Below, one piece after another: positions 1-8,490 of a stretch of DNA of 64,000 nucleotides (positions within the stretch are counted from its first letter, which is position 1; the number at the start of each line of letters is the position of its first letter). The stretch covers positions 1,240,001 through 1,304,000 of the forward strand of contig NZ_CP141728.1 in assembly GCF_035621135.1 (NCBI RefSeq), read 5' to 3'. The notes below the pieces were generated by a model. That model was not told the origin of the DNA. It worked only from the letters and a program-made list of their open reading frames with translations, and did no database searches. The DNA is from Sinanaerobacter sp. ZZT-01. GTDB taxonomy: Bacteria; Bacillota; Clostridia; Peptostreptococcales; Anaerovoracaceae. Both the position numbers and the translations under genes were made by a program.

Positions 1-781
1 CTGCATAATCCAGAGCGTCTCCCAAAAAGTTGCTGCATTTTACTGTATAAAGCTCTCCCTGCTTCATGGTATTTTTTAAAAAAGTTTCTCCGTAATTCCC
101 CGGTGTAATCACCAAATACCTTGCTCCGGCTGCTTTTTGCATATTCATTTCTACCTTAATAGTATCAATCAAGGCCTGCTCGCTCATCGGCTCTACGATG
201 CCGCTTGTACCGAGGACGGAAATACCTCCTACGATTCCCAGTCTGGGGTTATAAGTGCGTTTCGCGATTTCAACGCCTTTTGGAATTGAAATCTCAACGG
301 ATATACGGCCGCTATATTCAAATTCTTCTACAACCTTTTCGATCTCTTGCTCGATCATGCGTCGGGGTGTCGGATTAATCGCAGGCTGTCCTACTGCACA
401 AGCCAGTCCCGGTTTTGTAACAGTTCCAACTCCCAGACCAGCCATGAGAACAATTCCTTTTTCCTCTTTCGGTTCTAAAGTTACTTTTGCATAAACCAAA
501 ACGCCATTCGTTACATCTGGATCATCTCCGCTGTCTTTTTTGACTGCACATACCGCATATACGTCGCCGTTGTCTGTACAGCCACGATTACTTTCCAAAA
601 GCGTGATTTCCAGATATTTGCCCTTTGGCGTAAGAATTTTGGCTGATTTTGGCAATGCTTCTGAAAAAGCAAAAATGACGGCACCCTGTGCTGCTGCCGC
701 TGCACAGGTTCCCGTCGTATAGCCTTCTCTTAATTTCTTATTCTTTTCTCCAACGTTCTTTTTTTGAATATCCATTGGCAT
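1..781 (-). CDS. cbiD: Cobalt-precorrin-5B (C1)-methyltransferase CbiD, 3' end outside window
   Basis: This gene runs off the left edge; the first ~260 residues are present of the 360-380 usual for the family. CbiD methylates C-1 of cobalt-precorrin-5B in the anaerobic cobalamin pathway. The start region carries the family hallmark LREGYTTGTCAAAAA, and further in are GxVGxxTKPGL and PAINPTPRRMI, both typical of CbiD. I chose the ATG at 781; an in-frame ATG at 775 is equally possible and neither has a strong ribosome binding site. It follows cbiK by 31 bases and is probably the last visible gene of the riboswitch-controlled cbiMNQOKD operon. Confidence 0.93.
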   Translation of the reverse strand, partial: MPMDIQKKNVGEKNKKLREGYTTGTCAAAAAQGAVIFAFSEALPKSAKILTPKGKYLEITLLESNRGCTDNGDVYAVCAVKKDSGDDPDVTNGVLVYAKVTLEPKEEKGIVLMAGLGVGTVTKPGLACAVGQPAINPTPRRMIEQEIEKVVEEFEYSGRISVEISIPKGVEIAKRTYNPRLGIVGGISVLGTSGIVEPMSEQALIDTIKVEMNMQKAAGARYLVITPGNYGETFLKNTMKQGELYTVKCSNFLGDALDYA

Positions 782-812
782 TCTCACTTTCCCGAAGATG
801 GGTTGTTCCCTT

Positions 813-1601
813 TTATTCTTCTGTAAGCATATCTGCAACATGTTTAAGGTATAGTCTGCGAATTTCGCTAAATTCTCCAAGCCCTTTTAAAATGCACTCT
901 ACTTCATAGCCGCTTTCCTCAAAAAGAGTCTTCCATGCATCCTCTTCCTCTCCTGCCATGTCATTTTGCGCATGATCTCCGGCAACAACCATGAACGGCA
1001 TCAGAATTACTTTTTTCGGGCGGTAAGTGTCTACCATACTGCTTACTTGTTCAAAATCCGGATAGCCTTCTACCGTTCCTACAAAAACATTTTTGTAACC
1101 CATTGCCTTAAAGCGATAATCTAAAGCGGCGTAAACGGCATCTGTATGGTGAGTGGTTCCATGTCCCATCAGTACCAAGGCTTCCTCAGCTTGAAGCTGC
1201 GGCAGTTGTGCCATGACTCCTTTTACCACTTCCTCATAGTCCTCAGAGGAACTCAATAAAGGTTCTCCGATTTTTATTGTTTCAAATTGTTCCATATACG
1301 GCTTGACTGCATCGACCATCTTGTCATATTCATCTCCGTTGATAATATGCGTCGGCTGTATCAAAACGGTTCGAAATCCATCTTGAACTAAACCTTCCAT
1401 CGCTTCTGTCACATTATCAATATGCAGTCCATCACGTTTTTCCAATACTCTTAAAATCATTCCACTGGTAAATGCCCGCCGGATTTCCCAATCCGGGTAA
1501 CTTTCAGCAATCTCTTTTTCAATTGCTCCAATGGTCTTATTTCTGGTTTCTTCATAGCTGGTCCCAAAGCTGACCACAAGCATTGCTTTTTTCTGGTTCA
1601 T
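813..1601 (-). CDS. cbiK: Anaerobic sirohydrochlorin cobaltochelatase CbiK
   Basis: The 262-aa product inserts Co(II) into sirohydrochlorin, the committing step of anaerobic cobalamin synthesis. The N-terminus (KKAMLVVSFGTSYEETR) and the motifs MGHGTTHHTD and VAGDHAQNDM match the CbiK family. The histidines in those two motifs correspond to the metal-binding and catalytic positions. The ATG at 1601 is preferred over an upstream TTG at 1613 because GGAGG lies five bases before it. The start lies 12 bases beyond the cbiO stop, so the two are translationally close. The enzyme class also accepts nickel or iron in vitro, but cbi context makes cobalt the likely metal. Confidence 0.95.
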   Translation of the reverse strand: MNQKKAMLVVSFGTSYEETRNKTIGAIEKEIAESYPDWEIRRAFTSGMILRVLEKRDGLHIDNVTEAMEGLVQDGFRTVLIQPTHIINGDEYDKMVDAVKPYMEQFETIKIGEPLLSSSEDYEEVVKGVMAQLPQLQAEEALVLMGHGTTHHTDAVYAALDYRFKAMGYKNVFVGTVEGYPDFEQVSSMVDTYRPKKVILMPFMVVAGDHAQNDMAGEEEDAWKTLFEESGYEVECILKGLGEFSEIRRLYLKHVADMLTEE

Positions 1602-1613
1602 GAAATCCTCCAA

Positions 1614-2453
1614 TTATCTTCTTTGCATAATATATCGTTCCAATTCCTCCGCTTTACGGGGCATTGGCAGTGTTTTATCTAAAATACCAACCTCGCAGAG
1701 TCGTTCAAAAATGCGAAGTACAGTAGGTTTTTCAAGGTTTGTTTTCGTTAAAAGTTCTTGATTTAAAAAAACGTCTTCCGGAACACCTTGTCCAACGACC
1801 GACCCTTCGTGAAACAAAATAACTCGATCAGCCCAGATCAGTGCACGTTCCACATCATGCGTGGAAAGGATCACCGTAATCCCTTTTTCACTCAATTGAT
1901 CCACAATCCCGTCAATCAAACGTGCATGCTTTGGATCAAGTGCTGAAGCAGGTTCATCTAAAATCATAACCTCAGGGTCCATGACTAAAATATCGGCAAT
2001 CGCGACTCGTTTTTTTTGTCCACCGCTTAAAAAATGAGTTGGCTTTTCTTTAAATTCCGTAATATTTAATTCTTTGATTACTTGCTCGACTCTTTCCTTT
2101 GCTTCTTCTTCACCGACTCCCAAATTCAAAATACCAAAGGAAATCTCCTGTATTACATTTGCTGAAAACAACTGATTATCTGGGTCCTGAAACACAATTC
2201 CCACTTTTTTTCTTACCTCAAGAAGGCCCTTTCGGGAATAATTAATCGGCGTTCCATCTATATAAATAGTCCCTGATTTTGGCTTCATCACACCATTTAA
2301 GTGAAGAAAAAAGGTAGACTTCCCAGAACCATTGGCTCCCATAATCGCAATCTTTTCGCCTCGTTTTATCTCTAAATTGATTCCTTTCAGTGCTTCGGTA
2401 CCATCCTCGTACGTATAGCATACCTTCTCTGCTTTTACAATCGTCTCCTTCAT
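1614..2453 (-). CDS. cbiO: Cobalt ECF transporter ATP-binding subunit CbiO
   Basis: This is the ATPase of the CbiMNQO cobalt importer, about 279 aa. Visible motifs are Walker A GANGSGKST, signature LSGGQKKR, Walker B VMILDEPAS and a switch histidine in STHDVERA. A C-terminal extension of about 60 residues follows the core ATPase, as is common in CbiO/EcfA proteins. The frame is open 44 codons upstream, but that part overlaps cbiQ and the ATG at 2453 has GGAGG eight bases before it, so I start there. The cbiQ stop and this ATG overlap as TAATG, implying coupled translation. Confidence 0.95.
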   Translation of the reverse strand: MKETIVKAEKVCYTYEDGTEALKGINLEIKRGEKIAIMGANGSGKSTFFLHLNGVMKPKSGTIYIDGTPINYSRKGLLEVRKKVGIVFQDPDNQLFSANVIQEISFGILNLGVGEEEAKERVEQVIKELNITEFKEKPTHFLSGGQKKRVAIADILVMDPEVMILDEPASALDPKHARLIDGIVDQLSEKGITVILSTHDVERALIWADRVILFHEGSVVGQGVPEDVFLNQELLTKTNLEKPTVLRIFERLCEVGILDKTLPMPRKAEELERYIMQRR

Positions 2454-3235
2454 TAAATGCCTCCGTTCCATTTGCAGACAGCTGAAATCATCAATAATGC
2501 GATTAAAAATAAAGTGACTCCTGCCTTTTCTTTCATGCCCGAAGAACTGCTTTGCATCAATACCCTGATTTCTCCGTCGTAACAACGAGATTCCATCGCA
2601 TCATAGAGCAATGAGGATTTATTTAAAGCTCGGACTAAAAGCACAGACAGCATGAGTCCCATAGCTTGAACGGCGGTCTTCGCATCGCGGTTACCCAAAC
2701 GACAATTTTGAGCGGTTGTGATCGCAACTGCCATATCAAGAAGCACAAAGATATACCGATAAATCAACATCATTAATTCAACAATGATCCAAGGACAGTG
2801 CAGGCGCCTCAAAACAGTAAGCAGATCTAAAAGCGGAGTCGTAAGCGTAAGAAAATACAGACAGGAAACAGAAGCCAGGGAAACAAGAATTAATCGAATG
2901 GCATAAGTGAAAGATGTGACACTCACAGCCAAATAATGAGTACCTACGGGAATTGATAGCAAGTCCATAGGTGCATCCGTAAAATTTACGGCAATGGCGA
3001 CTGTACCTAATGCGAGAAAGGCAAAAGGTGCTGTCATAAGTTTCATATAATGGGAAAAAGATGTTCGACTGTAAAACACAGTCAAACATCCCATTAGAAT
3101 CAATACAATAGCTGATACGACAAAGGAGCGGGCACCCACGCATATGAAAAGTGTTCCGACCGCAAAGGCAGATTTTAAAAATGGACTTTTATATCGTAGT
3201 TGGGACGAATACGCTAGTTTGTCGATAATCATCAT
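2453..3235 (-). CDS. cbiQ: Cobalt ECF transporter transmembrane subunit CbiQ
   Basis: The 260-aa integral membrane protein is the T component of the cobalt ECF transporter. Several hydrophobic segments are followed by a cytoplasmic stretch containing AVQAMGLMLSVLLVRALNKS, where ECF T proteins carry the coupling helices that contact the ATPase. The last segment before the stop is hydrophobic again. GGAGG lies upstream of the ATGATG start at 3235. The gene sits 30 bases downstream of cbiN and overlaps cbiO by one base. Confidence 0.93.
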   Translation of the reverse strand: MMIIDKLAYSSQLRYKSPFLKSAFAVGTLFICVGARSFVVSAIVLILMGCLTVFYSRTSFSHYMKLMTAPFAFLALGTVAIAVNFTDAPMDLLSIPVGTHYLAVSVTSFTYAIRLILVSLASVSCLYFLTLTTPLLDLLTVLRRLHCPWIIVELMMLIYRYIFVLLDMAVAITTAQNCRLGNRDAKTAVQAMGLMLSVLLVRALNKSSLLYDAMESRCYDGEIRVLMQSSSSGMKEKAGVTLFLIALLMISAVCKWNGGI

Positions 3236-3265
3236 TGTTTCTTTCCTCCCGGTCCAATCCAGACT

Positions 3266-3565
3266 TTATTTTTCATCTTTTTTCTTGTATTTTTTTCTAG
3301 CTACTAAATATCCAAACCCATAACCAAATACACTGGCACCCAGTCCTGCCTGTAAGCAGAACAAAAGGGATTCGGTTTCACCGCCCGGCGGTTCTAAAAT
3401 AGGCTCTGCCCATGCGACATAGTTTGGATTAATCGCTGTGATTGCATCTTCTGCAGCACCATCTGCGCCACCGAATTCAGAATCGTGAATGAATAAAAGC
3501 GGAATTACCGCAATGACCACTACGAGAAGCAGCAGTACAATTACTATCTTAGCGTTCTTTGTCAT
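3266..3565 (-). CDS. cbiN: Cobalt transport protein CbiN
   Basis: The 99-aa protein has two membrane helices, near residues 7-26 and 68-88, separated by an external loop. The loop includes EFGGADGAAEDAI and NYVAWAEPILEPP, which resemble CbiN proteins from many bacteria. CbiN associates with CbiM and is required for full cobalt uptake. It ends in a lysine-rich cytoplasmic tail. The start is two bases beyond the cbiM stop and uses the ribosome binding site within the cbiM end. Confidence 0.92.
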   Translation of the reverse strand: MTKNAKIVIVLLLLVVVIAVIPLLFIHDSEFGGADGAAEDAITAINPNYVAWAEPILEPPGGETESLLFCLQAGLGASVFGYGFGYLVARKKYKKKDEK

Positions 3566-3567
3566 CT

Positions 3568-4317
3568 TTACACCTCCATGTATCCAAGCTCAGTCAACTC
3601 AGGCTTAGCATAACTTTCTAATCCCAGCATTACTACAACGGCCACTAATCCCTCAATGAGTGCAAGCGGCACCTGTGTCATTGCAAAGATTCCTAAAAAT
3701 TCAATTAAAGATGCGCGGAAGCCTCCCACCTCGGATGGATGTGCCATTGCGAGCTGAACAGCAGTCACACAATAAGTAAATAAATCGCCTAAGCAAGCCG
3801 CCAAAAATACACCAACTGATTTTGGGAGCTTTACGCTTCTACATAGTTTATAAATTGCATAGGATACGAATGGTCCTGCAATTGCCATGGAAAAAGTATT
3901 TGCACCTAAAGTTGTCAGGCCTCCATGCGCAAGTAAAATAGCCTGAAATAATAAAACAATAATTCCGATAATTGCCATAGCAGAAGGCCCGAATAAAATT
4001 GCGCCGAGTCCGGTTCCTGTCGGATGAGAACTGCTTCCGGTAACGGATGGAATTTTTAATGCGGATAGTACAAACGCATACGCACCTGCCATCACTAAAA
4101 TCAGCATGGTCTTTCTATGTTTTGCAAGTGTTTTCTTGATTGAAAAAAAGCCTGCCACTAAAAATGGAATACAAACCGCTCCCCATATAATGCAATAGTT
4201 CAATGGCAAATATCCTTCCATAATGTGCATTGCATTGGATATCGTTGCCGTTCCAAACACAAAAGCAAGGATAACCCCTAATGAAAAAATCCGTCTTTCT
4301 GTTTTTGTTCTTGTCAT
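3568..4317 (-). CDS. cbiM: Cobalt ECF transporter substrate-binding subunit CbiM
   Basis: CbiM is the S component that captures Co(II). Its mature N-terminus normally starts Met-His, and the metal-ligand motif MHIMEGYLP is present here after a cleavable hydrophobic leader. The 249-aa protein contains the conserved [14 protein letters not shown] and [17 protein letters not shown]. The ATG at 4317 has GGAGGG seven bases upstream; an in-frame TTG at 4332 precedes that ribosome binding site and is rejected. This is the first gene after the riboswitch and attenuator at 4341-4640. Confidence 0.96.
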   Translation of the reverse strand: MTRTKTERRIFSLGVILAFVFGTATISNAMHIMEGYLPLNYCIIWGAVCIPFLVAGFFSIKKTLAKHRKTMLILVMAGAYAFVLSALKIPSVTGSSSHPTGTGLGAILFGPSAMAIIGIIVLLFQAILLAHGGLTTLGANTFSMAIAGPFVSYAIYKLCRSVKLPKSVGVFLAACLGDLFTYCVTAVQLAMAHPSEVGGFRASLIEFLGIFAMTQVPLALIEGLVAVVVMLGLESYAKPELTELGYMEV

Positions 4318-4330
4318 AATTTTTCCCTCC

Positions 4331-4368
4331 AATAAAAAATCGCCACTCTAAAACAAATCAGAATAGCG
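4331..4368 (-). terminator. Attenuator terminator between cobalamin riboswitch and cbiM
   Basis: On the minus strand CGCTATTCT pairs with AGAGTGGCG (nine pairs including G-U), with a ten-base loop, then ATTTTTTATT. It lies between the riboswitch and the cbiM ribosome binding site, so cobalamin binding probably causes termination here. Confidence 0.75.
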
Positions 4369-4459
4369 TAATACTAGGAAACATCATGTATCTCATGTTC
4401 CCCTGAATTACACCCTCCTATCGTCCGTAAGAAAATGTAATTACTGATTTTTAATAAAA

Positions 4460-4642
4460 TCAGAACCTATCATCAGGCAGGTCTTCTGGCTTTGGCTTCA
4501 GCATTGTATACCATCTTCCCATTTCCACAGTGATGCTGTTGTATACAACTCGACCATTACAGCGGCGTGACCGCGTGGGACTTTCACCCATCTTCCCTAT
4601 TCTTTCGGCAGGAAAATACCGAACACCTAATAATATCTTAAT
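4460..4642 (-). ncRNA. Cobalamin riboswitch upstream of cbiM
   Basis: The minus strand carries all the recognisable blocks of the cobalamin riboswitch: GGGTGAAAGTCCCACGCGG, then TCACGCCGCTGTAA, then CACTGTGGAAATGGGAAG, and finally the B12 box AAGCCAGAAGACCTGCC at 4476-4492. It lies about 145 bases before the cbiM start, with a terminator between them. This arrangement indicates repression of the cobalt-uptake operon by adenosylcobalamin at the transcription level. Confidence 0.97.
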
Positions 4643-4713
4643 TGTCATCTCATTATATCATGTGATTTTTTCGTTTTCAAGAAGTTGTCCTTTTTATTTT
4701 ATATTATTTCAGG

Positions 4714-5805
4714 CTAGCATTCATGCGCATGCCGATGATGCATGTCAGGCTTATGTTTATGTGTATGCTCCATTGCCTCGTGCATATGATAATGGCTGTG
4801 AACAAGCTCACCATCCCCTTCATGAACGTGGTTATGGTGCCCATCGGTATGCGTATGCTTATGCGTATGTCCCATCGTTTGGTGCTTGTGTATATGTGTA
4901 TGCTTTTCTACTGTCGTTAAATAGGTCCCTACTATCATAAGAAGAACTGCAACCCAAAAACGCTGTGGCAGATGTTCTGAGAAAAAGGCTATGGATAAAG
5001 CTACCCCAATAAAAGGCGCGACTGCATAATAGGCACTCGTCCTCGCCGCTCCTAAATATCTCTGCGCTGAAATGTAAAAGAAAATACTCAGGCCATAAGC
5101 TACAAAGCCTAACAGCATTGCCGCTATACAGTAATAGACGGATGAAAATCCAGTCAAATAAGGGATACCTTCTCTATTTTCGATAAAGAGAAAGAGCAGC
5201 AGAGCGCCAAACCCCGATCCAAAGCCTTTTATAATCACGATCTCGAGCGGGTTTTTTAATGAAAGCATGCGTGTACAGTTATTTTCCATCCCCCAGCAAA
5301 GGCAAGCTAGCAATACAAAAATACTTCCTAGTGAAAAAGAAAGTTTTGAAACATCCTCAAATGACAAAAGCATACTTGCCGCAGTAATTACCGCAATCGC
5401 TCCCCACATACGCTTTCCAAGCGGCTCCCGAAAAAAAATACCGGCAATTAGTGCAGTCGCAACAATCTCAAAATTGTTTAAAAGCGATACGCTGGCTGCA
5501 CTGGTAGTACTCAGCCCAAGCATGAGAAAAACAGGTGCCAAAACGTCTAGAAGTACCATCGCCACGGTGTAGGGCAAATCTTTTCTCACCAATTTTGCTT
5601 CTAACGGTTCTTTTTTATATAAGTAAGCGGCACCCTGCACAAAGGACATTCCAATACCGGCTCCCAAATAAAGCAAAGCAGCCATTAAAGCCGCCGGAAT
5701 TTCTTCCAACAATATCTTTGAAAAAGGTGCACTGATTCCAAAAAGCGCCGCTGCTAAAATTGCTTTTCCAACTGCAATTTTTTCATCTTTTTGCAATGCA
5801 TTCAA
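4714..5805 (-). CDS. EamA/DMT-family permease with a His-rich C-terminal tail
   Basis: The 363-aa protein has about ten hydrophobic segments arranged as two EamA repeats (residues ~12-145 and ~160-300), as in drug/metabolite transporters. After the last helix, a tail of about 65 residues contains 23 histidines in HTH and HKH runs, a composition typical of Ni, Co or Zn binding. The start at 5805 overlaps the end of cbiA by 23 bases and has AAGGAGG upstream. It closes the cbiG-to-cbiA run and lies just before the cobalt-uptake riboswitch. Cobalt or nickel movement is my inference; DMT substrates cannot be read from sequence. Confidence 0.85.
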   Translation of the reverse strand: MNALQKDEKIAVGKAILAAALFGISAPFSKILLEEIPAALMAALLYLGAGIGMSFVQGAAYLYKKEPLEAKLVRKDLPYTVAMVLLDVLAPVFLMLGLSTTSAASVSLLNNFEIVATALIAGIFFREPLGKRMWGAIAVITAASMLLSFEDVSKLSFSLGSIFVLLACLCWGMENNCTRMLSLKNPLEIVIIKGFGSGFGALLLFLFIENREGIPYLTGFSSVYYCIAAMLLGFVAYGLSIFFYISAQRYLGAARTSAYYAVAPFIGVALSIAFFSEHLPQRFWVAVLLMIVGTYLTTVEKHTHIHKHQTMGHTHKHTHTDGHHNHVHEGDGELVHSHYHMHEAMEHTHKHKPDMHHRHAHEC

Positions 5806-7204
5806 CCTCCTTCTTATATTTCATACAGGATTTTATGTAATTGTGTGCAAAATGGGGATTGGAATAGTAATGTAAATGCGGATAACCGGCAATTAAATTT
5901 CCTTCTGCAATCATGCAGTTCCACTCTGTTTTTCGAAGCGGTTTTTGCGCATGAAAACAGTCTCCTGTATTCGTGCTGTCCCAGTAATGAAACTCATGGC
6001 CCCGTATACTTTTCCCTTTTTTGCAGAGAAGATTATCTTGATTCGCCGTTAACGTAATGTAGCCGAATCGCCCCAGTTTTTCTGTCGGATAGCTTCCTCC
6101 TTCAATCGTTCCCACCATAGGCACTCGTTTACCTTCTTCATCCTGAATCCACTCATGCAGATACATAAATCCGCCGCACTCAGCAAGACACGGAATTCCA
6201 TTGGATATGGTTTCCTTAATTTCTTTTAACAAGTTTTTATTCGAAGAAAGCGTTTCAAGATAAAGCTCGGGATAGCCTCCTCCAAAAATAAGCCCGTGTA
6301 GATTTTCAGGAAGTGTTTCTTCCTTCAGTGGACTGAACGGTACAATTTCCGCTCCCAGTTCAGCAAGTAAATCCAGATTATCCTGATAATAAAAGCAAAA
6401 GGCTTGATCCATTGCAACACCAATACGCGCCTTATCTTCTTGCACGTGTGACAGCTCATCAATCCTCCAGTTACCCGGAACGCATTCCTTTACCTCACAA
6501 ACAATCGGCTTTACCGAATTAGCAAGTACCAATAAACGATCTAAATCAACGGTTGCTTCCATTTGTTCAGCAATGCGGTTAAGGATTTGTTTTAAGTTTC
6601 CGATTTCTTTTGCGGTGACTAATCCCAAATGGCGGCTTTCCAAAGAAATATCATTCCTTTGGGGTACATAGCCGTAAACTTCAATTTCCAATTCTTTTTC
6701 AATCTGTTTCTTAAGGTCAGGATACAGCATTGCATTGCAGCGATTTAACAGAACTCCCTTGATATTGCTGTCTGGGCAAAGCTCCAGAAATCCCTTGATC
6801 TCAGCCAAGATGGAAACAGATTTGCCTTTACAGTCAATTAGTAAGATCACTGGCGTTTGCATCGTTCTTGCTAAATCATAAGAACTTGCTTCTGTTGATA
6901 TGCCCGCAAGCCCATCATAATAGCCCATAACACCTTCTATTACTGCCAGCTCAAATCCCTTTGCATTTTTACAAAACAAATTTTTCGTCGTTTGTGCATC
7001 TGTGAAAAAAAGATCCAAGTTTCTCGACTTTAACCCTAGCACCTCTGTATGAAACATCGGATCAATATAATCCGGCCCGCATTTAAATGAAATGGTTTCT
7101 ATCCCACGATTTATAAAAGCTTGCAGCAAACCACAGGTAATTGTTGTTTTACCGCCCCCGCTCGATGTAGCTGCAATCATCAGTCTCGGAATATTACGCT
7201 GCAT
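5783..7204 (-). CDS. cbiA: Cobyrinate a,c-diamide synthase CbiA
   Basis: The 473-aa enzyme amidates the a and c carboxylates of cobyrinate using glutamine and ATP. The N-terminal dethiobiotin-synthetase-like ATPase domain carries SGGGKTT near residue 15 and KCGPDYIDPMFH. The C-terminal class I glutamine amidotransferase domain carries GGGYPE and the nucleophile region LAECGGFMYL. A conserved GxRGHEFHYW-like segment (IRGHEFHYWDS) lies near the end. The start is one base after the cbiET stop. Confidence 0.95.
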   Translation of the reverse strand: MQRNIPRLMIAATSSGGGKTTITCGLLQAFINRGIETISFKCGPDYIDPMFHTEVLGLKSRNLDLFFTDAQTTKNLFCKNAKGFELAVIEGVMGYYDGLAGISTEASSYDLARTMQTPVILLIDCKGKSVSILAEIKGFLELCPDSNIKGVLLNRCNAMLYPDLKKQIEKELEIEVYGYVPQRNDISLESRHLGLVTAKEIGNLKQILNRIAEQMEATVDLDRLLVLANSVKPIVCEVKECVPGNWRIDELSHVQEDKARIGVAMDQAFCFYYQDNLDLLAELGAEIVPFSPLKEETLPENLHGLIFGGGYPELYLETLSSNKNLLKEIKETISNGIPCLAECGGFMYLHEWIQDEEGKRVPMVGTIEGGSYPTEKLGRFGYITLTANQDNLLCKKGKSIRGHEFHYWDSTNTGDCFHAQKPLRKTEWNCMIAEGNLIAGYPHLHYYSNPHFAHNYIKSCMKYKKEVECIAKR

Positions 7205-7205
7205 G

Positions 7206-8453
7206 TTATTGTCCTTTCTGTGAACTAATTATAAAAATGGGGTTCTGCCCTGTCATCATATGCAAGCTTCCTACCTCTCTCGCCTTAGCCAAAGACAGCT
7301 GTACGATTTCTACGTGTTCAAATCCATACTTTTTTAACACTTGCATCGCTTCCCACATGGATTCCAAGGCAATCGCATTAATAACAATACGTATCTGTGG
7401 ATTTTTTTGGACAAGTAAAGAAATGATCTCTTCCATATTTCCTTTCGTTCCTCCAAGAAAGGCTTTATCCGGCTTCGGCAGATCGTTCAATGCTTCCGGT
7501 GCTTTCCCTGCACAGATCTGTAAGTTCCAAGCACCAAATTTTTCTCGATTGGAACGAATAAGTTCTACCGCCTCCGGGTTGGTCTCTACAGCATAGACTT
7601 GTCCTTCTTCCGCCAACAGTGCCATTTCAACGGATACCGAACCGGTGCCGGCACCCACATCGTAAATAACATCCGTTTTTAATATCTGTAATTTTGAAAG
7701 GCTGACACTGCGTACCTCTTCCTTTGTCATCGGCACATCACCACGTAAAAAATCCTCGTCTGAAAATCCATAGGATTGTTTTTGGCGTCTTTGTATCTTA
7801 TTGTTTTGTACTAAAACCACACTGAGAGAATCAAAGCTTTGCCTTCCCAGTTCCTCTGCACTCCCAAGCACAATCCGCTCCGTTTCATAAGAAAGGCGTT
7901 CTCCAACGGCAACCTCAACCTGTCCTAATCCGGCTTCGATCAGCCGTTTGCAAATCTCCTGTGCCGGATGGTCGCTTCCCGTTAAAAAAAACGTTTTTTC
8001 ATTTGTCTGCACCGTACCGGCTACATTTGCCTCCCGTCCATGCAGACTGACAATTTTAGCATCCTCCCAGGAGGTATTCAACTTCGAACAGAAATATTGA
8101 AGGGAGCTGATTCCTGCGACGCACTCCACCTTACAAAAAGGAGATTTTCCTTCTGCGCATCTTTCTTTATTTTTTTCCTCTAAAAGTGTACATAATTTTT
8201 TCGTGCCGCTGAAAAAACCAACATCGCCGGACATCAGAACAGAAATGCAATCTATATCTGTTTGTTCATAAATCCATGCCGTGATTTCTTCGGGTGCAAT
8301 TGCATAATGTTTTTTCTTGTTTCCCTGTGGAAAGCTGTCTACCATCCGCCTAGCACCTATCAACGCCTGACTCGTTTCAATACATTTTTTCCCGCCAAGC
8401 GTCAAAGTTTCTGGATTTCCCATCCCGATCCCAACTACATATATTTGTTTCAT
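7206..8453 (-). CDS. cbiET: CbiE-CbiT fusion, cobalt-precorrin-7 (C5) / precorrin-6B (C15) methyltransferase
   Basis: The 415-aa protein fuses two enzymes that are separate in many anaerobes. Residues ~1-205 are CbiE, starting IYVVGIGMGNPETLT with the SAM methyltransferase fold of the tetrapyrrole family. Residues ~225-415 are CbiT, with VPMTKEEVRSVSLSKL and the SAM loop YDVGAGTGSVSVE. Together they methylate C-5 and C-15 and decarboxylate the acetate at C-12. The arrangement equals aerobic CobL, but the surrounding cbi genes show the anaerobic route. GGAGG lies before the ATG. Confidence 0.95.
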   Translation of the reverse strand: MKQIYVVGIGMGNPETLTLGGKKCIETSQALIGARRMVDSFPQGNKKKHYAIAPEEITAWIYEQTDIDCISVLMSGDVGFFSGTKKLCTLLEEKNKERCAEGKSPFCKVECVAGISSLQYFCSKLNTSWEDAKIVSLHGREANVAGTVQTNEKTFFLTGSDHPAQEICKRLIEAGLGQVEVAVGERLSYETERIVLGSAEELGRQSFDSLSVVLVQNNKIQRRQKQSYGFSDEDFLRGDVPMTKEEVRSVSLSKLQILKTDVIYDVGAGTGSVSVEMALLAEEGQVYAVETNPEAVELIRSNREKFGAWNLQICAGKAPEALNDLPKPDKAFLGGTKGNMEEIISLLVQKNPQIRIVINAIALESMWEAMQVLKKYGFEHVEIVQLSLAKAREVGSLHMMTGQNPIFIISSQKGQ

Positions 8454-8490
8454 ATGGCCTCCGTCTTCCTCATTTTAAATGCAGCTTGAC

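Noticed and set aside
4723-4940. Plus-strand open frames rich in Met and Tyr opposite the permease tail
   Set aside because: They are antisense shadows of the His-rich repeat codons and have no ribosome binding site.
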